From Halalkalibacter nanhaiisediminis (GTDB lineage: Bacteria; Bacillota; Bacilli; Bacillales; Bacillaceae_D), in NCBI RefSeq assembly GCF_007830185.1, contig NZ_VLKZ01000008.1, positions 85,756 to 149,755 on the forward strand: a stretch of DNA of 64,000 nt. Reading direction: 5' to 3'. Of this stretch, positions 43,992 to 53,501 are shown in pieces. A program made the translations under genes and the position numbers. The notes under the pieces were generated by a model. The model was not told the origin of the DNA. It saw only the letters and a program-made list of their open reading frames with translations, and did no database searches. How positions within the stretch are numbered: the stretch's first letter is position 1; the number at the start of each line of letters is the position of its first letter.

Positions 43992-45353
43992 TTATCCTAA
44001 ACTATCAATTGTCTTAACTGACTCAAAAAGTTCTGAAATGGTATCCAAAGTTTCTAACGCTAGTACCCTACTAGCAAATATTTTCCGCTGCTCAATCGGT
44101 AAATCTTTTGCCAATTTCATAAACTTGTCAATCAACTCGTCTGATGTCACTGGATTTTCTGGGTCCCCCTTTGGAAAGTCGGTTTGTTTCGTAATTATAC
44201 TTCCATTTTTCAGGTGTACATCAACCTTAGCTCCCCACTTTTCAGGATACGCCGCATCAATTTCTGGATCGACGACTACCTTTACACGTTCCATTAACGA
44301 ACGAATTTCTTCATCCCAAAGCGTGGCATCATTAAAATCATCAAGACCTCCTTGTCCTTTTAACAAGGCAAGAGCTGTACAAAATTGCAAACTGAATTTT
44401 GAAGCGTATTGCGTTGTCGGATCAACATTATCTGTAATATTAATCGCTACCTGATATGTCCTTACAATAATGTTATCAACGTCTGCTACATTAATTTGTT
44501 TTTCTTTTACCAATTCAATCATTAAATCCATTGCATGATGAGTATGACGACAAGATGCATGGATCTTAAATGAATTTTCTACAATTTTAAATTCTTCTCC
44601 TAGGCGATTAATCACTTTATTTTCATCATACTTTTCGCTCATCGCCTTAAAGAATCCTCGGTTACCTTCTAAAATTTTACGGGCGCCAGTAAATCCTTTT
44701 TTCGCAAGAATGGTACTAATTACTCCGTTCATAGCTGCCTTACCAGGGTGAAGTTGCTTTGTCATTGCCCCGTCTTCAATAAACTCCCATAAGCCGGCCG
44801 CTTGAGTTCCAGCATTCCCTAATGCATGAATGATTTCTTCTTCGTTGAGTCCAAGTAATTTAGCACTGGCAGCAGTGGCTCCGAACGTTCCGCATGTTGC
44901 TGTATTATGCCAGTAATAATAATGTGAAGGAGTCACTGCTTCACCGATGCGATAACAGACTTCATATCCAATAGCAACGGCTGTAATCAAATCTTTTCCG
45001 CTTAAAGCTTTCCATTCTGCCATAGCAAGCGCAGCAGGAACAACAACAGTAGCCGCATGAATGATCGAAGCTTTATGAATATCATCTAATTCGACGATAT
45101 GACTAGCCGCTCCATTTACAAATGCCGCATTCATCACTGATGATTTTCCACCAGTCACTAATGTCGCCTGCTCTTCTCCTCCCATTTCCTTAACAAGCTC
45201 ATCAATCATTTGAATGGGTTCCTTCTTTGCCCCCGCAAATGCCGAACCAAAATAATCTAGAATACACAATTTCGTAAATGAAATAACCTCATCCGGTAAA
45301 TCTTCATAATTAGTCATTGTGATATAACGAGCTATCATTGGGCTTAACTCCAT
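43992..45353 (-). CDS. MmgE/PrpD family protein
   Basis: A 453-residue member of the family that includes 2-methylcitrate dehydratase and cis-aconitate decarboxylase. Visible blocks are ILDYFGSAFAGAKKEP, NGAASHIVELDDIHKASIIHA, GYEVCYRIGEA, the lysine/histidine site MTKQLHPGKAAMNG and KIHASCRHTHHAMD. The actual reaction (dehydration, decarboxylation or isomerisation of a tricarboxylate-like acid or CoA ester) cannot be told. ATG at 45353 follows GGGAGGAAG. Last gene of an operon with acyl-CoA dehydrogenase and ETF genes. Confidence 0.87.
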   Translation of the reverse strand: MELSPMIARYITMTNYEDLPDEVISFTKLCILDYFGSAFAGAKKEPIQMIDELVKEMGGEEQATLVTGGKSSVMNAAFVNGAASHIVELDDIHKASIIHAATVVVPAALAMAEWKALSGKDLITAVAIGYEVCYRIGEAVTPSHYYYWHNTATCGTFGATAASAKLLGLNEEEIIHALGNAGTQAAGLWEFIEDGAMTKQLHPGKAAMNGVISTILAKKGFTGARKILEGNRGFFKAMSEKYDENKVINRLGEEFKIVENSFKIHASCRHTHHAMDLMIELVKEKQINVADVDNIIVRTYQVAINITDNVDPTTQYASKFSLQFCTALALLKGQGGLDDFNDATLWDEEIRSLMERVKVVVDPEIDAAYPEKWGAKVDVHLKNGSIITKQTDFPKGDPENPVTSDELIDKFMKLAKDLPIEQRKIFASRVLALETLDTISELFESVKTIDSLG

Positions 45354-45421
45354 TATTCTTCCTCCCTTAACTACTGAATGAATGTGAAAGGTCCCTGCGT
45401 ATAACAAGGACCAAAGTTAAT

Positions 45422-46582
45422 TTAAAAAGAACGTGGTAAACCTAGTACATGCTGTCCAACAAAACTGACGACGAGGTTGTTTGTAATTGGCGCAACGATA
45501 AACAATCGAGCTTCACGGAATTTCCGTTCAATATTGTACTCTGTCGCAAAACCATAGCCACCATAAGTATCCATAGCAGCATTTGCAGCTTTCCAAGTTG
45601 CCTCAGAAGCAAGGTACTTTGCCATGTTCGCTTCCGCTCCACAATTCTCACCAGCATCAAACATCTCTGCTGCCTTATCACGCATTAATTTTGCAGCTTC
45701 AATGTCCATATACGCTTTTGAAATCGGGAATTGTACACCTTGATTTTGTCCAATTGGACGATTAAAAACGATGCGCTCATTCGCGTAATTTACAGACTTA
45801 TCAATAAAATACATCCCATCACCGATGCTTTCTGATGCAATAAGAACTCTCTCGGCATTCATTCCACTTAATACATAACGGAAGCCTTTTCCTTCTTCTC
45901 CAATTAAGTTTTCGACCGGTATCTCAACATTCTCTAAAAACACCTCAGTTGTCGCGTGGTTAATCATGGTATCAATCGGACGAATCGTAATGTTATCTTT
46001 TTGGTCCTTCATATCTAAAATGAACAAGCTTAATCCGTCCGTTTTTTTCGCAACTTTATCTTTCGATGTCGTTCTTGCAAGTAACAGCATTAAGTCCGAA
46101 TATTCAGCGCGAGAAGTCCAAATTTTCTGACCGTTAACAATATAACGATCTCCTCTTAGTTCTGCAGTTGTCGTAATACTCGTTGTATCACTTCCTGCTG
46201 TAGGCTCTGTAATTCCAAACGCTTGCAAGCGTAATTCGCCACTCGCGATTTTAGGTAAAAAGCGTTGCTTCTGCTCCTCATTACCATGTCTTAGAACAGC
46301 ACCCATCGTATACATTTGTGCATGACCCGCACCTGCATTCCCTCCAGAGCGATTGATTTCTTCCAAAATCGCTCCAGCCTCCACCATCCCGAGTCCTGCT
46401 CCACCATATTCTTCTGGGATTAAGACTGATAACCAACCTTCTTCGGTTAAAGCTTTAATGAATTCTTCAGGGTAGGCATGCTTTTCATCTGTTTCTTTCC
46501 AATAAGTTTCTGGAAATCTCTCACAAAGAGCGCGAACACTGCTACGTATTAAATCCAATTCTACTTTTGTACTAACTGCCAT
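45422..46582 (-). CDS. Acyl-CoA dehydrogenase
   Basis: A 386-residue flavoprotein of the acyl-CoA dehydrogenase family: LIPEEYGGAGLGMVEAG, FGITEPTAGSDTTSI, YIVNGQKIWTSRA and the C-terminal MDTYGGYGFATEYNIERKFREAR. At the site where many family members have the catalytic Glu in YEGT, this protein reads IVAPITNN, and it ends in HVLGLPRSF. This variant end is common in one subfamily, so the base must be elsewhere or the reaction differ. ATG at 46582 follows GGGGGAT. Electrons would pass to the EtfAB/FadF proteins encoded upstream in the operon. Confidence 0.9.
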   Translation of the reverse strand: MAVSTKVELDLIRSSVRALCERFPETYWKETDEKHAYPEEFIKALTEEGWLSVLIPEEYGGAGLGMVEAGAILEEINRSGGNAGAGHAQMYTMGAVLRHGNEEQKQRFLPKIASGELRLQAFGITEPTAGSDTTSITTTAELRGDRYIVNGQKIWTSRAEYSDLMLLLARTTSKDKVAKKTDGLSLFILDMKDQKDNITIRPIDTMINHATTEVFLENVEIPVENLIGEEGKGFRYVLSGMNAERVLIASESIGDGMYFIDKSVNYANERIVFNRPIGQNQGVQFPISKAYMDIEAAKLMRDKAAEMFDAGENCGAEANMAKYLASEATWKAANAAMDTYGGYGFATEYNIERKFREARLFIVAPITNNLVVSFVGQHVLGLPRSF

Positions 46583-46619
46583 GGTTAAATCCCCCTTAGT
46601 ATATTCATAGATTTTTGCC

Positions 46620-46635
46620 ATTCACTTGAGTGAAT
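46620..46635. promoter_or_regulatory. Palindrome upstream of the acyl-CoA dehydrogenase gene
   Basis: ATTCACT-TG-AGTGAAT, perfect arms, 38 nt before the start codon in the gap between fadF and the dehydrogenase gene. It resembles TetR-type acyl-CoA regulator sites in style, but not the palindrome at 38507. Role unproven. Confidence 0.35.
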
Positions 46636-46660
46636 AGAATGACGAACTATTTAACTGTTA

Positions 46661-48760
46661 TTAACCAATTTTCTTTTCCTGCAAAATAAGTGATTTTTCA
46701 AGGATTTCAACGATATCAAGAGTTTGAACATCTTCTTCAACTTCATTTGCTTTTGTTCCATCGCTAAGCATCGTTAAACAGTACGGACATCCAGTGCCGA
46801 TAATAGAAGGCTTAACTTCAAGCGCTTGCTCGGTCCGTGCCACATTTATTCGCTGGCCTACATCTTCCTCCATCCACATCATTCCTCCACCCGCTCCACA
46901 GCACATTCCCCTGTCACGATTTCGCTCCATCTCGACAAGTTTGACACCTGAAATAGCTTGTAAAATTTCTCGGGGTGGGTCATATACCTCGTTATAACGG
47001 CCGAGGTAACACGAATCATGGTACACAATGGTTTCATTTACCTCACGCTGCGGTTTAATCTTACCTTCACTAAGTAACTTTGCCAGTAACTCTGTGTGGT
47101 GGTACACTTCTACTCCTTCAAGACCGAACTCTGGATACTCGTTTTTAAATGTGTTATAAGCATGAGGATCAATTGTTACGATTTTCTTGATATTATACTT
47201 TAGAAAAAGTTCGATATTTGAAGTTGCTAATTCCTGAAATAGAAACTCGTTACCGAGACGACGTGGTGTGTCACCTGAATTTTTCTCCTTGTTTCCGATA
47301 ATCGCAAAAGTCACTCCAGCTTCATTTAATACTTTTGCAAATGATTGCGCAATTTTCTGACTGCGCTTGTCGTAGGACCCCATAGATCCAGCAAAGAAAA
47401 GAAATTCAAACTCTTCACCTTCCTTCTCCAACTCCTTAACAGTAGGTACATAAATGTCATCACGACCTTCACGCCAATTTTCACGTTCTTTACGGCTAAT
47501 CCCCCACGGATTACCTTGCCTCTCGATGTTTTGTATTGCGCGCTGTGCATCACTATCCATCTTACCTTCAGTTAGGACGAGATAACGGCGCATATCAATG
47601 ATCTTGTCGACATGTTCATTCATTACCGGACATTGATCTTCACAATTTCGGCAAGTCGTACAAGCCCAAATTTCTTCTTCTGTAATGACATCACCAATTA
47701 AACTGACATCATAACCTGCCGCCGCTTCTAAACCGCCCGTGCCTTGCATCGCAAGCTGATTTGCCAATGTATTCGAGAAAACAAACTGCGGCAACCAAGC
47801 CGATTTCGATGTAACTGCTGCTCCCTTTTCTGTTAAGTGATCACGCATTTTTACGATTAAATCCATTGGCGATAACATCTTTCCAGTTCCAGTTGCAGGA
47901 CACATATTTGTACAACGTCCACATTCAACACATGCATAGAGATCAAGAAGCTGCTTTTGGTTAAAGTCTACAATCTTATTAATTCCAAACACTTCTTTAT
48001 TCTCATCTTCAAAGTTAATCGTTGATAGTTGACCAACTTTGTGTGTCCGACCTAAAAACACATTCGCAGGACCGGCTATCAAATGAGCATGCTTTGACTG
48101 TGGTACGTAAACAAGGAATGTAAGTAAAAACAACAAATGCATCCACCAAAAAAGGAAAAATAATACACCTGCAACTAATGGACTGATCCACCCAAATATA
48201 GCAGCAAGACCAGATGCAACTGGCTCGAATCCACTTAACGATTTTTCAAGCCAAATGATTTCCATACCTTTTGCAAGAAGCTTTGATGTCATCAAGCCCC
48301 CAATAAAGATGAGGACAAGACCAGCTTTCCAACCTCGCTTTAATCGAACCAACTTTTCAATATAACGTCGATAGAACGCCCATCCAACGGCTACTAAAAT
48401 CATCAGCACAACGAATTCTTGAAAAAGGGTGAAATAAGGATAGACTGAGCCGAATGGTAAATGCGATCCTACCGCAATCCCTTTCCAAATTAAATCAATC
48501 GCTCCAAGCTGAACGAGCAGAAAACCATAGAAGAGCATGAGATGAATAATCCCACTTTTCTTATCTTTCATCAGCTTTTTTTGTCTAAATACATTCACCC
48601 ATACTGTATCAAAACGTTCTTTCATTGTATGATTAAATTCGGCCTTTTTCCCTAGCTTAATATATTGATATCTTGTTTTGACAAGAGTTATAAAAAGGTA
48701 GAGAGCATAGCCAGTTACCATAAGAAAAAGAAACAAATTGACAAACGAAAGAACGGACAT
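46661..48760 (-). CDS. fadF: ETF-linked Fe-S oxidoreductase FadF
   Basis: A 699-residue protein like Bacillus YwjF/FadF. Six N-terminal membrane helices (nitrate reductase gamma-like) are followed by a double 4Fe-4S ferredoxin domain (CVECGRCTNMCP and CTTCRNCEDQCP) and two cysteine-rich CCG domains ending in RGMCCGAGGGMMWME. It takes electrons from reduced ETF to menaquinone. ATG at 48760 follows AGGAG. It lies directly after etfA, so the operon holds a complete electron path from acyl-CoA dehydrogenase to the membrane. Confidence 0.92.
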   Translation of the reverse strand: MSVLSFVNLFLFLMVTGYALYLFITLVKTRYQYIKLGKKAEFNHTMKERFDTVWVNVFRQKKLMKDKKSGIIHLMLFYGFLLVQLGAIDLIWKGIAVGSHLPFGSVYPYFTLFQEFVVLMILVAVGWAFYRRYIEKLVRLKRGWKAGLVLIFIGGLMTSKLLAKGMEIIWLEKSLSGFEPVASGLAAIFGWISPLVAGVLFFLFWWMHLLFLLTFLVYVPQSKHAHLIAGPANVFLGRTHKVGQLSTINFEDENKEVFGINKIVDFNQKQLLDLYACVECGRCTNMCPATGTGKMLSPMDLIVKMRDHLTEKGAAVTSKSAWLPQFVFSNTLANQLAMQGTGGLEAAAGYDVSLIGDVITEEEIWACTTCRNCEDQCPVMNEHVDKIIDMRRYLVLTEGKMDSDAQRAIQNIERQGNPWGISRKERENWREGRDDIYVPTVKELEKEGEEFEFLFFAGSMGSYDKRSQKIAQSFAKVLNEAGVTFAIIGNKEKNSGDTPRRLGNEFLFQELATSNIELFLKYNIKKIVTIDPHAYNTFKNEYPEFGLEGVEVYHHTELLAKLLSEGKIKPQREVNETIVYHDSCYLGRYNEVYDPPREILQAISGVKLVEMERNRDRGMCCGAGGGMMWMEEDVGQRINVARTEQALEVKPSIIGTGCPYCLTMLSDGTKANEVEEDVQTLDIVEILEKSLILQEKKIG

Positions 48761-48778
48761 AACTAACACTCCTAAGTT

Positions 48779-49753
48779 CTATAATGAGTGGACTGCCTTT
48801 AACTCTTCAATTAATAAAGGAACAACCTCAAACAAATCCCCTACGATTCCATAATCAGCCACTTCAAAGATAGGTGCTTCAGGATCTTTATTTATCGCGA
48901 CGATCGTTTTAGAGTTGGACATACCAGCCAAATGCTGAATAGCACCTGAAATACCCACTGCAAAATATAAATCAGGTGTAACGACTTTTCCTGTTTGACC
49001 AATTTGGAGAGAGTAGTCGCAATAATCAGCATCACACGCACCCCTTGAAGCCCCAACTGCACCACCAAGTAAGTTAGCAAGATCTTGAAGCGGTTTGAAT
49101 CCTTCACTACTCTTTACACCACGTCCACCAGCAATAACAACTTTCGCTTCAGTTAAATCGACACCGCCTGTTGATTTTTGCACAATTTCTTTTATGATCG
49201 TACGTAAATTTTTAAGATCTACAGTTAATGTCGAGACATCTCCACAACGTGTCTCGTCCTTTGCAAGTGAAGCAATATTATTTGGACGAATCGTCGCAAA
49301 TAATACACCCTCATTGATTTTCTTCTTCTCAAATGCTTTCCCTGAGTAAATTGGACGAGTAAATACAGGTTCATCACCTTGAATTTCAATTGAAATAACA
49401 TCTGAAATCAGACCTGCATTAAGTTTCATCGCTAGTCGAGGTGATACGTCCTTTCCAAGCGCCGTATGTCCAAGTATGACAGCTTCTGGATTTTCTAGAT
49501 CGAACACTTGCAATAACGCTTGCTGATGCGCATCTGTTGTAAAACTTTTCAACTCTGGATGGTTGACAACGACAACACGATCCACTCCATAATGAATCAA
49601 TTGGTTCGCTAAGTCGGTAACACTTTCTCCAAGTAAAACACCAACTACTTCCCCACCATCTGCTACTACTTTTCCTGCAGCAACCGCTTCAAACGATACA
49701 TTTCGTAATTCTCCACTTCGAACTTCTCCGACTACAATTACTTTTCTCGCCAT
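48779..49753 (-). CDS. etfA: Electron transfer flavoprotein, alpha subunit
   Basis: A 324-residue EtfA. The C-terminal FAD domain is clear: VVIAGGRGVKSSEGF, GAVGASRGACDADY, GQTGKVVTPDLYFAVGISGAIQHLAGM and INKDPEAPIFEVADYGIVGD. It carries electrons from acyl-CoA dehydrogenase. Two neighbouring ATG codons exist; the second lies 6 nt from GGGGG and is used. Co-transcribed with etfB. Confidence 0.95.
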   Translation of the reverse strand: MARKVIVVGEVRSGELRNVSFEAVAAGKVVADGGEVVGVLLGESVTDLANQLIHYGVDRVVVVNHPELKSFTTDAHQQALLQVFDLENPEAVILGHTALGKDVSPRLAMKLNAGLISDVISIEIQGDEPVFTRPIYSGKAFEKKKINEGVLFATIRPNNIASLAKDETRCGDVSTLTVDLKNLRTIIKEIVQKSTGGVDLTEAKVVIAGGRGVKSSEGFKPLQDLANLLGGAVGASRGACDADYCDYSLQIGQTGKVVTPDLYFAVGISGAIQHLAGMSNSKTIVAINKDPEAPIFEVADYGIVGDLFEVVPLLIEELKAVHSL

Positions 49754-49766
49754 CATAATCCCCCTA

Positions 49767-50537
49767 TTAAATGACTTTCGCTTCTGTTCTCAGTAGTGCT
49801 ATGACTTCTTTTACTTGATTTTCAATATCCCCTTGAAGTATTTTTCCGGCTTTTTTTTCTGGACGCAGAAAAATCTCCACTGTACTCGTTTTTGCGCAAA
49901 CATCATCGTCCTCTAAATCAAGATCATCTAGATCAAGATTTTCAAGTGGCTTCTTTTTTGCCTTCATAATCCCGGGCAATGATGGATATCGCGGCTCATT
50001 TAATCCTTGTTGAGCGGTAACAAGAACTGGTAAAGTAACTTCTATTGTTTCCTCATCCCCTTCTACATCACGAACGATTGTCGCATGCCCATCTACAACT
50101 TGAAGCTTTGTAATCGTTGTCACTTGTGGAATCTTTAATAACTCAGCGACTCGAGGACCCACTTGTCCGGACCCACCATCAACCGTAACATTGCCTCCAA
50201 GAATGATGTCATACTCTTTCTCCTTTAAGTAAGTAGCGAGTAGTGTAGCCGTCGTGAACTGGTCGAGTTGTTCTACATCTTCACTATTAATTAACACCGC
50301 TTTATCAGCTCCCATTGCAAGAGCAGTTCGAAGTTCTTTCTCCGCTTCCTCTTCTCCTACTGTTACAACTGTCACTTCTCCACCATGTTCATCTCGCAAG
50401 ACTATCGCTTCTTCAATTGCATATTCATCGTAAGGATTGATAATAAATTCAACCCCTCCTTGATCAATCACACCATTTTTAAGGGAAATTTTTTCTTCCG
50501 TTTCGAATGTGCGCTTCATAATTACGAAAATGTTCAT
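49767..50537 (-). CDS. etfB: Electron transfer flavoprotein, beta subunit
   Basis: A 256-residue EtfB: NPYDEYAIEEAIVLRDEHGGEVTVVTVG near the start, ALAMGADKAVLI and the signature VDGGSGQVGPRVAELLKIPQVT. Binds AMP and pairs with EtfA. ATG at 50537 follows GAGAGGAATG. Some residues are charged additions (DLDDLDLEDDD) near 200, as often seen. Confidence 0.95.
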   Translation of the reverse strand: MNIFVIMKRTFETEEKISLKNGVIDQGGVEFIINPYDEYAIEEAIVLRDEHGGEVTVVTVGEEEAEKELRTALAMGADKAVLINSEDVEQLDQFTTATLLATYLKEKEYDIILGGNVTVDGGSGQVGPRVAELLKIPQVTTITKLQVVDGHATIVRDVEGDEETIEVTLPVLVTAQQGLNEPRYPSLPGIMKAKKKPLENLDLDDLDLEDDDVCAKTSTVEIFLRPEKKAGKILQGDIENQVKEVIALLRTEAKVI

Positions 50538-50576
50538 CAAATCATTCCTCTCTGATCACTGGCTGATTTTTTGTTT

Positions 50577-51371
50577 TTATTTCCCCTGCCAATTTGGTTT
50601 CCGTTTTTCATTAAAGGCCATTATGCCTTCCTGACGATCTTCAGAATTAGCGCATTTGTAATATTGATCTAACTCAATGGTTAATGCAGTATTAAGATCT
50701 GTCTGCAAACCATTGTTAACCGATTGCTTTATAGCTTTCAATGATAATGGAGCATTTTTAGCAATGTCTCTAGAAATTTCTAACGCTTTATCGATTAACT
50801 CCGATGCAGGCACAACATCATTTACTAGACCAACTTCCTTTGCCCGTTCAGCAGGAATCTGATTACCTCGGAACAGAAATTCTTTTGCAAGACCAACTGG
50901 AATCGCCCGTGGTAACAGTTGCGTCCCGCCAACACCTGGGATAATACCGATTTTAACTTCGGGCAAGCCTACTTTCGCATGATCAGCAATAATTCGAAGG
51001 TCACAACTTAGCATCATTTCCATTCCACCACCAAGAGCATACCCGTTAACAGCAGCAATAACTGGATACTGGAAATTTCGAATCATTGCATACGCTTCTT
51101 CAAAAATATCATGCTGGCGATGCCATTGCTCATTTGTCATTCCCTTTCTTTCTTTCAAATCAGCACCAACGCAGAAGCTTTTTTCACCCGAGGCTGTATA
51201 AATGAGTACACGTAAATCCTTCTGTTCTTTTAAATAGGTAAAGCATTGAATTAGATCAAGCGCCATTTGTGTATTTAGCGAATTCATCGCTTCTGGGCGA
51301 TTTAACGTCAGTGTATATATACCCTCTGTTTCTTGATCTTGCTCTAATGTAATCGTTTCCCAATTTGTCAT
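50577..51371 (-). CDS. Enoyl-CoA hydratase/isomerase
   Basis: A 264-residue crotonase-family protein. The oxyanion motif AVNGYALGGGMEMMLSCDLRI and GLPEVKIGIIPGVGGTQLLPRA are typical of enoyl-CoA hydratases, with a Glu in LPEV at the usual catalytic position. It would hydrate an unsaturated acyl-CoA (possibly 3-methylglutaconyl-CoA, given the lyase gene upstream). It overlaps nothing and follows the lyase gene by 25 nt. Confidence 0.9.
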   Translation of the reverse strand: MTNWETITLEQDQETEGIYTLTLNRPEAMNSLNTQMALDLIQCFTYLKEQKDLRVLIYTASGEKSFCVGADLKERKGMTNEQWHRQHDIFEEAYAMIRNFQYPVIAAVNGYALGGGMEMMLSCDLRIIADHAKVGLPEVKIGIIPGVGGTQLLPRAIPVGLAKEFLFRGNQIPAERAKEVGLVNDVVPASELIDKALEISRDIAKNAPLSLKAIKQSVNNGLQTDLNTALTIELDQYYKCANSEDRQEGIMAFNEKRKPNWQGK

Positions 51372-51396
51372 AATATTTCCCTCTCTTTACTCGTAT

Positions 51397-52317
51397 TTAT
51401 GATGGAATCGGATATTTACGATCAAATTTTCCTGCTTTTAAAATACAGCTTGGTAGCTCGTGACCAATGAGACGTTCCAAAATAGAAGCGGTTTCAATTA
51501 ACTGGTCTAAATCGATCCCTGTGTCTATTCCCATACTATGTAACATATGGACAACATCTTCCGTACAAACATTACCGGTTGCTCCTGGTGCAAATGGGCA
51601 TCCTCCTAATCCGCCAAGAGCGGTATCAAAGCTTCTTATTCCTGCTTGAACCCCAGCTAAAATATTTGTCAGACCCATGTCCCTTGTATTATGAAAATGA
51701 AGATTAAATGTTTGCTCTGGAAATTGATCAAGCAAACTGCTACTCAGTTCATAAACCTGTCTCGGATTTGCCATTCCAGTTGTATCTGCCAACGTCACTA
51801 CATTTGCCCCCGCGTTGATCACTTGTTTAACAATCAAATGGATCTGACTGACAGACACTTCACCTTCGAACGGGCATCCAAATGTGGTTGCAATGGATAC
51901 ATCAAGTTTCATACCATTTTGATCACAGAATTCTTTGATAATTCTAAAATTCTCAAGTGATTGTTCTGTTGTTTGACGAATATTCTGCAAATTATGGGTA
52001 TTACTTGCTGAAAATACGATGTTTAGTTGCTTTACCCCGAATATTGCCGCTGTCTCCGCTCCCTTTAAATTGGGAATTAAAGCAATCAATGTTATCCTAT
52101 TAGTATCGTTTAACTTATTGTACAGTTCCCCGCTGTTCGCCATTTGCGGTACAAGTGTTGGATGTACAAATGAACCAAATTCAATCGTCTTCACATTCGC
52201 TTTCAATAACTCCATTGCGATAATTTTCTTTTCATCAGTTGTTAATAGTTTTTGTTCAAGCTGCAACCCATCTCGTAACACGACTTCGTTAATGTTCACT
52301 GATTGTGGCCAGTTCAT
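51397..52317 (-). CDS. Hydroxymethylglutaryl-CoA lyase
   Basis: A 306-residue DRE-TIM metallolyase: VNINEVVLRDGLQLEQK (metal-binding Asp), FHNTRDMGLTNILAG (His pair) and the family-specific GLGGCPFAPGATGNVCTEDVV with the catalytic cysteine. It cleaves HMG-CoA or a related 3-hydroxy-3-methyl acyl-CoA to acetyl-CoA or similar plus acetoacetate. ATG at 52317 follows GGGGGAAGG. First gene of the operon; no biotin carboxylase genes accompany it, unlike leucine-degradation clusters. Confidence 0.92.
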   Translation of the reverse strand: MNWPQSVNINEVVLRDGLQLEQKLLTTDEKKIIAMELLKANVKTIEFGSFVHPTLVPQMANSGELYNKLNDTNRITLIALIPNLKGAETAAIFGVKQLNIVFSASNTHNLQNIRQTTEQSLENFRIIKEFCDQNGMKLDVSIATTFGCPFEGEVSVSQIHLIVKQVINAGANVVTLADTTGMANPRQVYELSSSLLDQFPEQTFNLHFHNTRDMGLTNILAGVQAGIRSFDTALGGLGGCPFAPGATGNVCTEDVVHMLHSMGIDTGIDLDQLIETASILERLIGHELPSCILKAGKFDRKYPIPS

Positions 52318-52366
52318 TTCCTTCCCCCTTGTTTGGAAAACCAATTTATATTTGTTTATACGCTTA

Positions 52367-52379
52367 GGATATCGTATCC
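52367..52379. promoter_or_regulatory. Palindrome GGATA-TCG-TATCC between divergent genes
   Basis: Perfect 5-bp arms (GGATA/TATCC); one side reads GGATAC on the minus strand. GGATAC elements recur at 56191, 56320 (reverse) and twice at 58333-58345 in other intergenic regions. Possible operator of the GntR/FCD regulator at 58477. The site lies 50 bp before the lyase start and 100 bp before the AEC transporter. Confidence 0.5.
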
Positions 52380-52480
52380 AATATTTTTTGTCTATATTTT
52401 CAAAAAATTTTTATTATTCATTTAAACACATTATGGTATATTGTATTTATTTCAAACTTGTAAAAAGGATGTGTAAAGGT

Positions 52481-53401
52481 ATGGAACTTCTAATGATTTT
52501 TATTAATATCATTGTCCCCATTTTCGTGATTGTCGCTATCGGGGCCTTGATGCACCGCACTTTCCATCTTGATTTAAATACTCTAGCAAAATTAAATATC
52601 TATTATTTAGTGCCAGGATTAATATTTGTTAGACTATATGAAACTGAATTTACGTGGCAATTATTTTTGGATGTTTTTCTTTTTTTTATATTCCTAACTG
52701 TCTTTTTGTATTTTGTATCCAGTTTTTTTAGTCGTCTATTTCATTTCAACAAAAGCATGCGAATTTCCTTTTCTCACAGTGCACTTTTCTATAATTCTGG
52801 AAATTACGGTGTTCCAGTCAACGACCTCGTCTTTCGTCAAGACCCCTATGCCATGTCGATACAAGTAATTGTATTAACTTTTCAAAACCTACTCGTTTAT
52901 TCTTACGGGGTATTCACTCTTCAAGCCGCAAGCCTTGGCAAGTTAAAAGCATTTATTACATATCTTAAATTACCAATAACTTATGCGATGTTAACAGCGA
53001 TCATATTAAATGTTTTTAACATCAAGTTGCCTTCTTTTTTGTACACACCAACAAGCTATATAGCAGATGCACTCATCGGAATTGCCTTATTAACACTAGG
53101 AGCTCAAGTGGTCCAACTTAAATTCTCAAAAAATTTATTTACCGTTTATTTAAGTGTCTTCGTTCGTTTGATTCTTAGTCCTGCCCTTGCATACGTGGCG
53201 ATTTTGATTTTGCAAGTAGATGGCGTAGCTGCACAGGCGATGTTTATCTCTTCGGCAATGCCAAGTTCTGTTAACAGTGCGATCATTGCACAGGAATACA
53301 AAAATGAACCAGAGTTTGCTGCTCAAACCGTGCTTGCGTCAACTGTCTTTAGTATGGTTACAGTCACTGTCGTCATCTATCTTTCAAAGGTCTTATTTTA
53401 A
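52481..53401 (+). CDS. AEC family transporter
   Basis: A 306-residue membrane protein with about ten helices, of the auxin efflux carrier family that includes bacterial malonate and other dicarboxylate carriers: IIVPIFVIVAIGALMHR at the start, YNSGNYGVPVNDLVF (typical NxGNxGxP motif) and SSAMPSSVNSAIIAQEY near the end. The ATG at 52481 with AAAGG is used; the frame is open for another 150 codons upstream, but that part is the reverse of the lyase gene and intergenic sequence. Confidence 0.85.
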   Translation: MELLMIFINIIVPIFVIVAIGALMHRTFHLDLNTLAKLNIYYLVPGLIFVRLYETEFTWQLFLDVFLFFIFLTVFLYFVSSFFSRLFHFNKSMRISFSHSALFYNSGNYGVPVNDLVFRQDPYAMSIQVIVLTFQNLLVYSYGVFTLQAASLGKLKAFITYLKLPITYAMLTAIILNVFNIKLPSFLYTPTSYIADALIGIALLTLGAQVVQLKFSKNLFTVYLSVFVRLILSPALAYVAILILQVDGVAAQAMFISSAMPSSVNSAIIAQEYKNEPEFAAQTVLASTVFSMVTVTVVIYLSKVLF

Positions 53402-53448
53402 GTCAATACTATCTCCTCTTACACACTATCCTTTTTCTTTAAAACCCC

Positions 53449-53481
53449 AAAAAAGCGTTGAGATTTTTTCAACGCTTTTTA
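53449..53481. terminator. Bidirectional terminator between AEC and CitE-like genes
   Basis: AAAAGCGTTGA pairs with TCAACGCTTTT (11 bp), with A/T tails on both sides. Confidence 0.85.
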
Positions 53482-53501
53482 AAATATCCGATACGCGTAA
53501 A

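Noticed and set aside
52019..52480. Long N-terminal extension of the AEC transporter frame
   Set aside because: The first 154 codons are antisense to the HMG-CoA lyase gene and its promoter region; a normal start and the family N-terminus lie at 52481.
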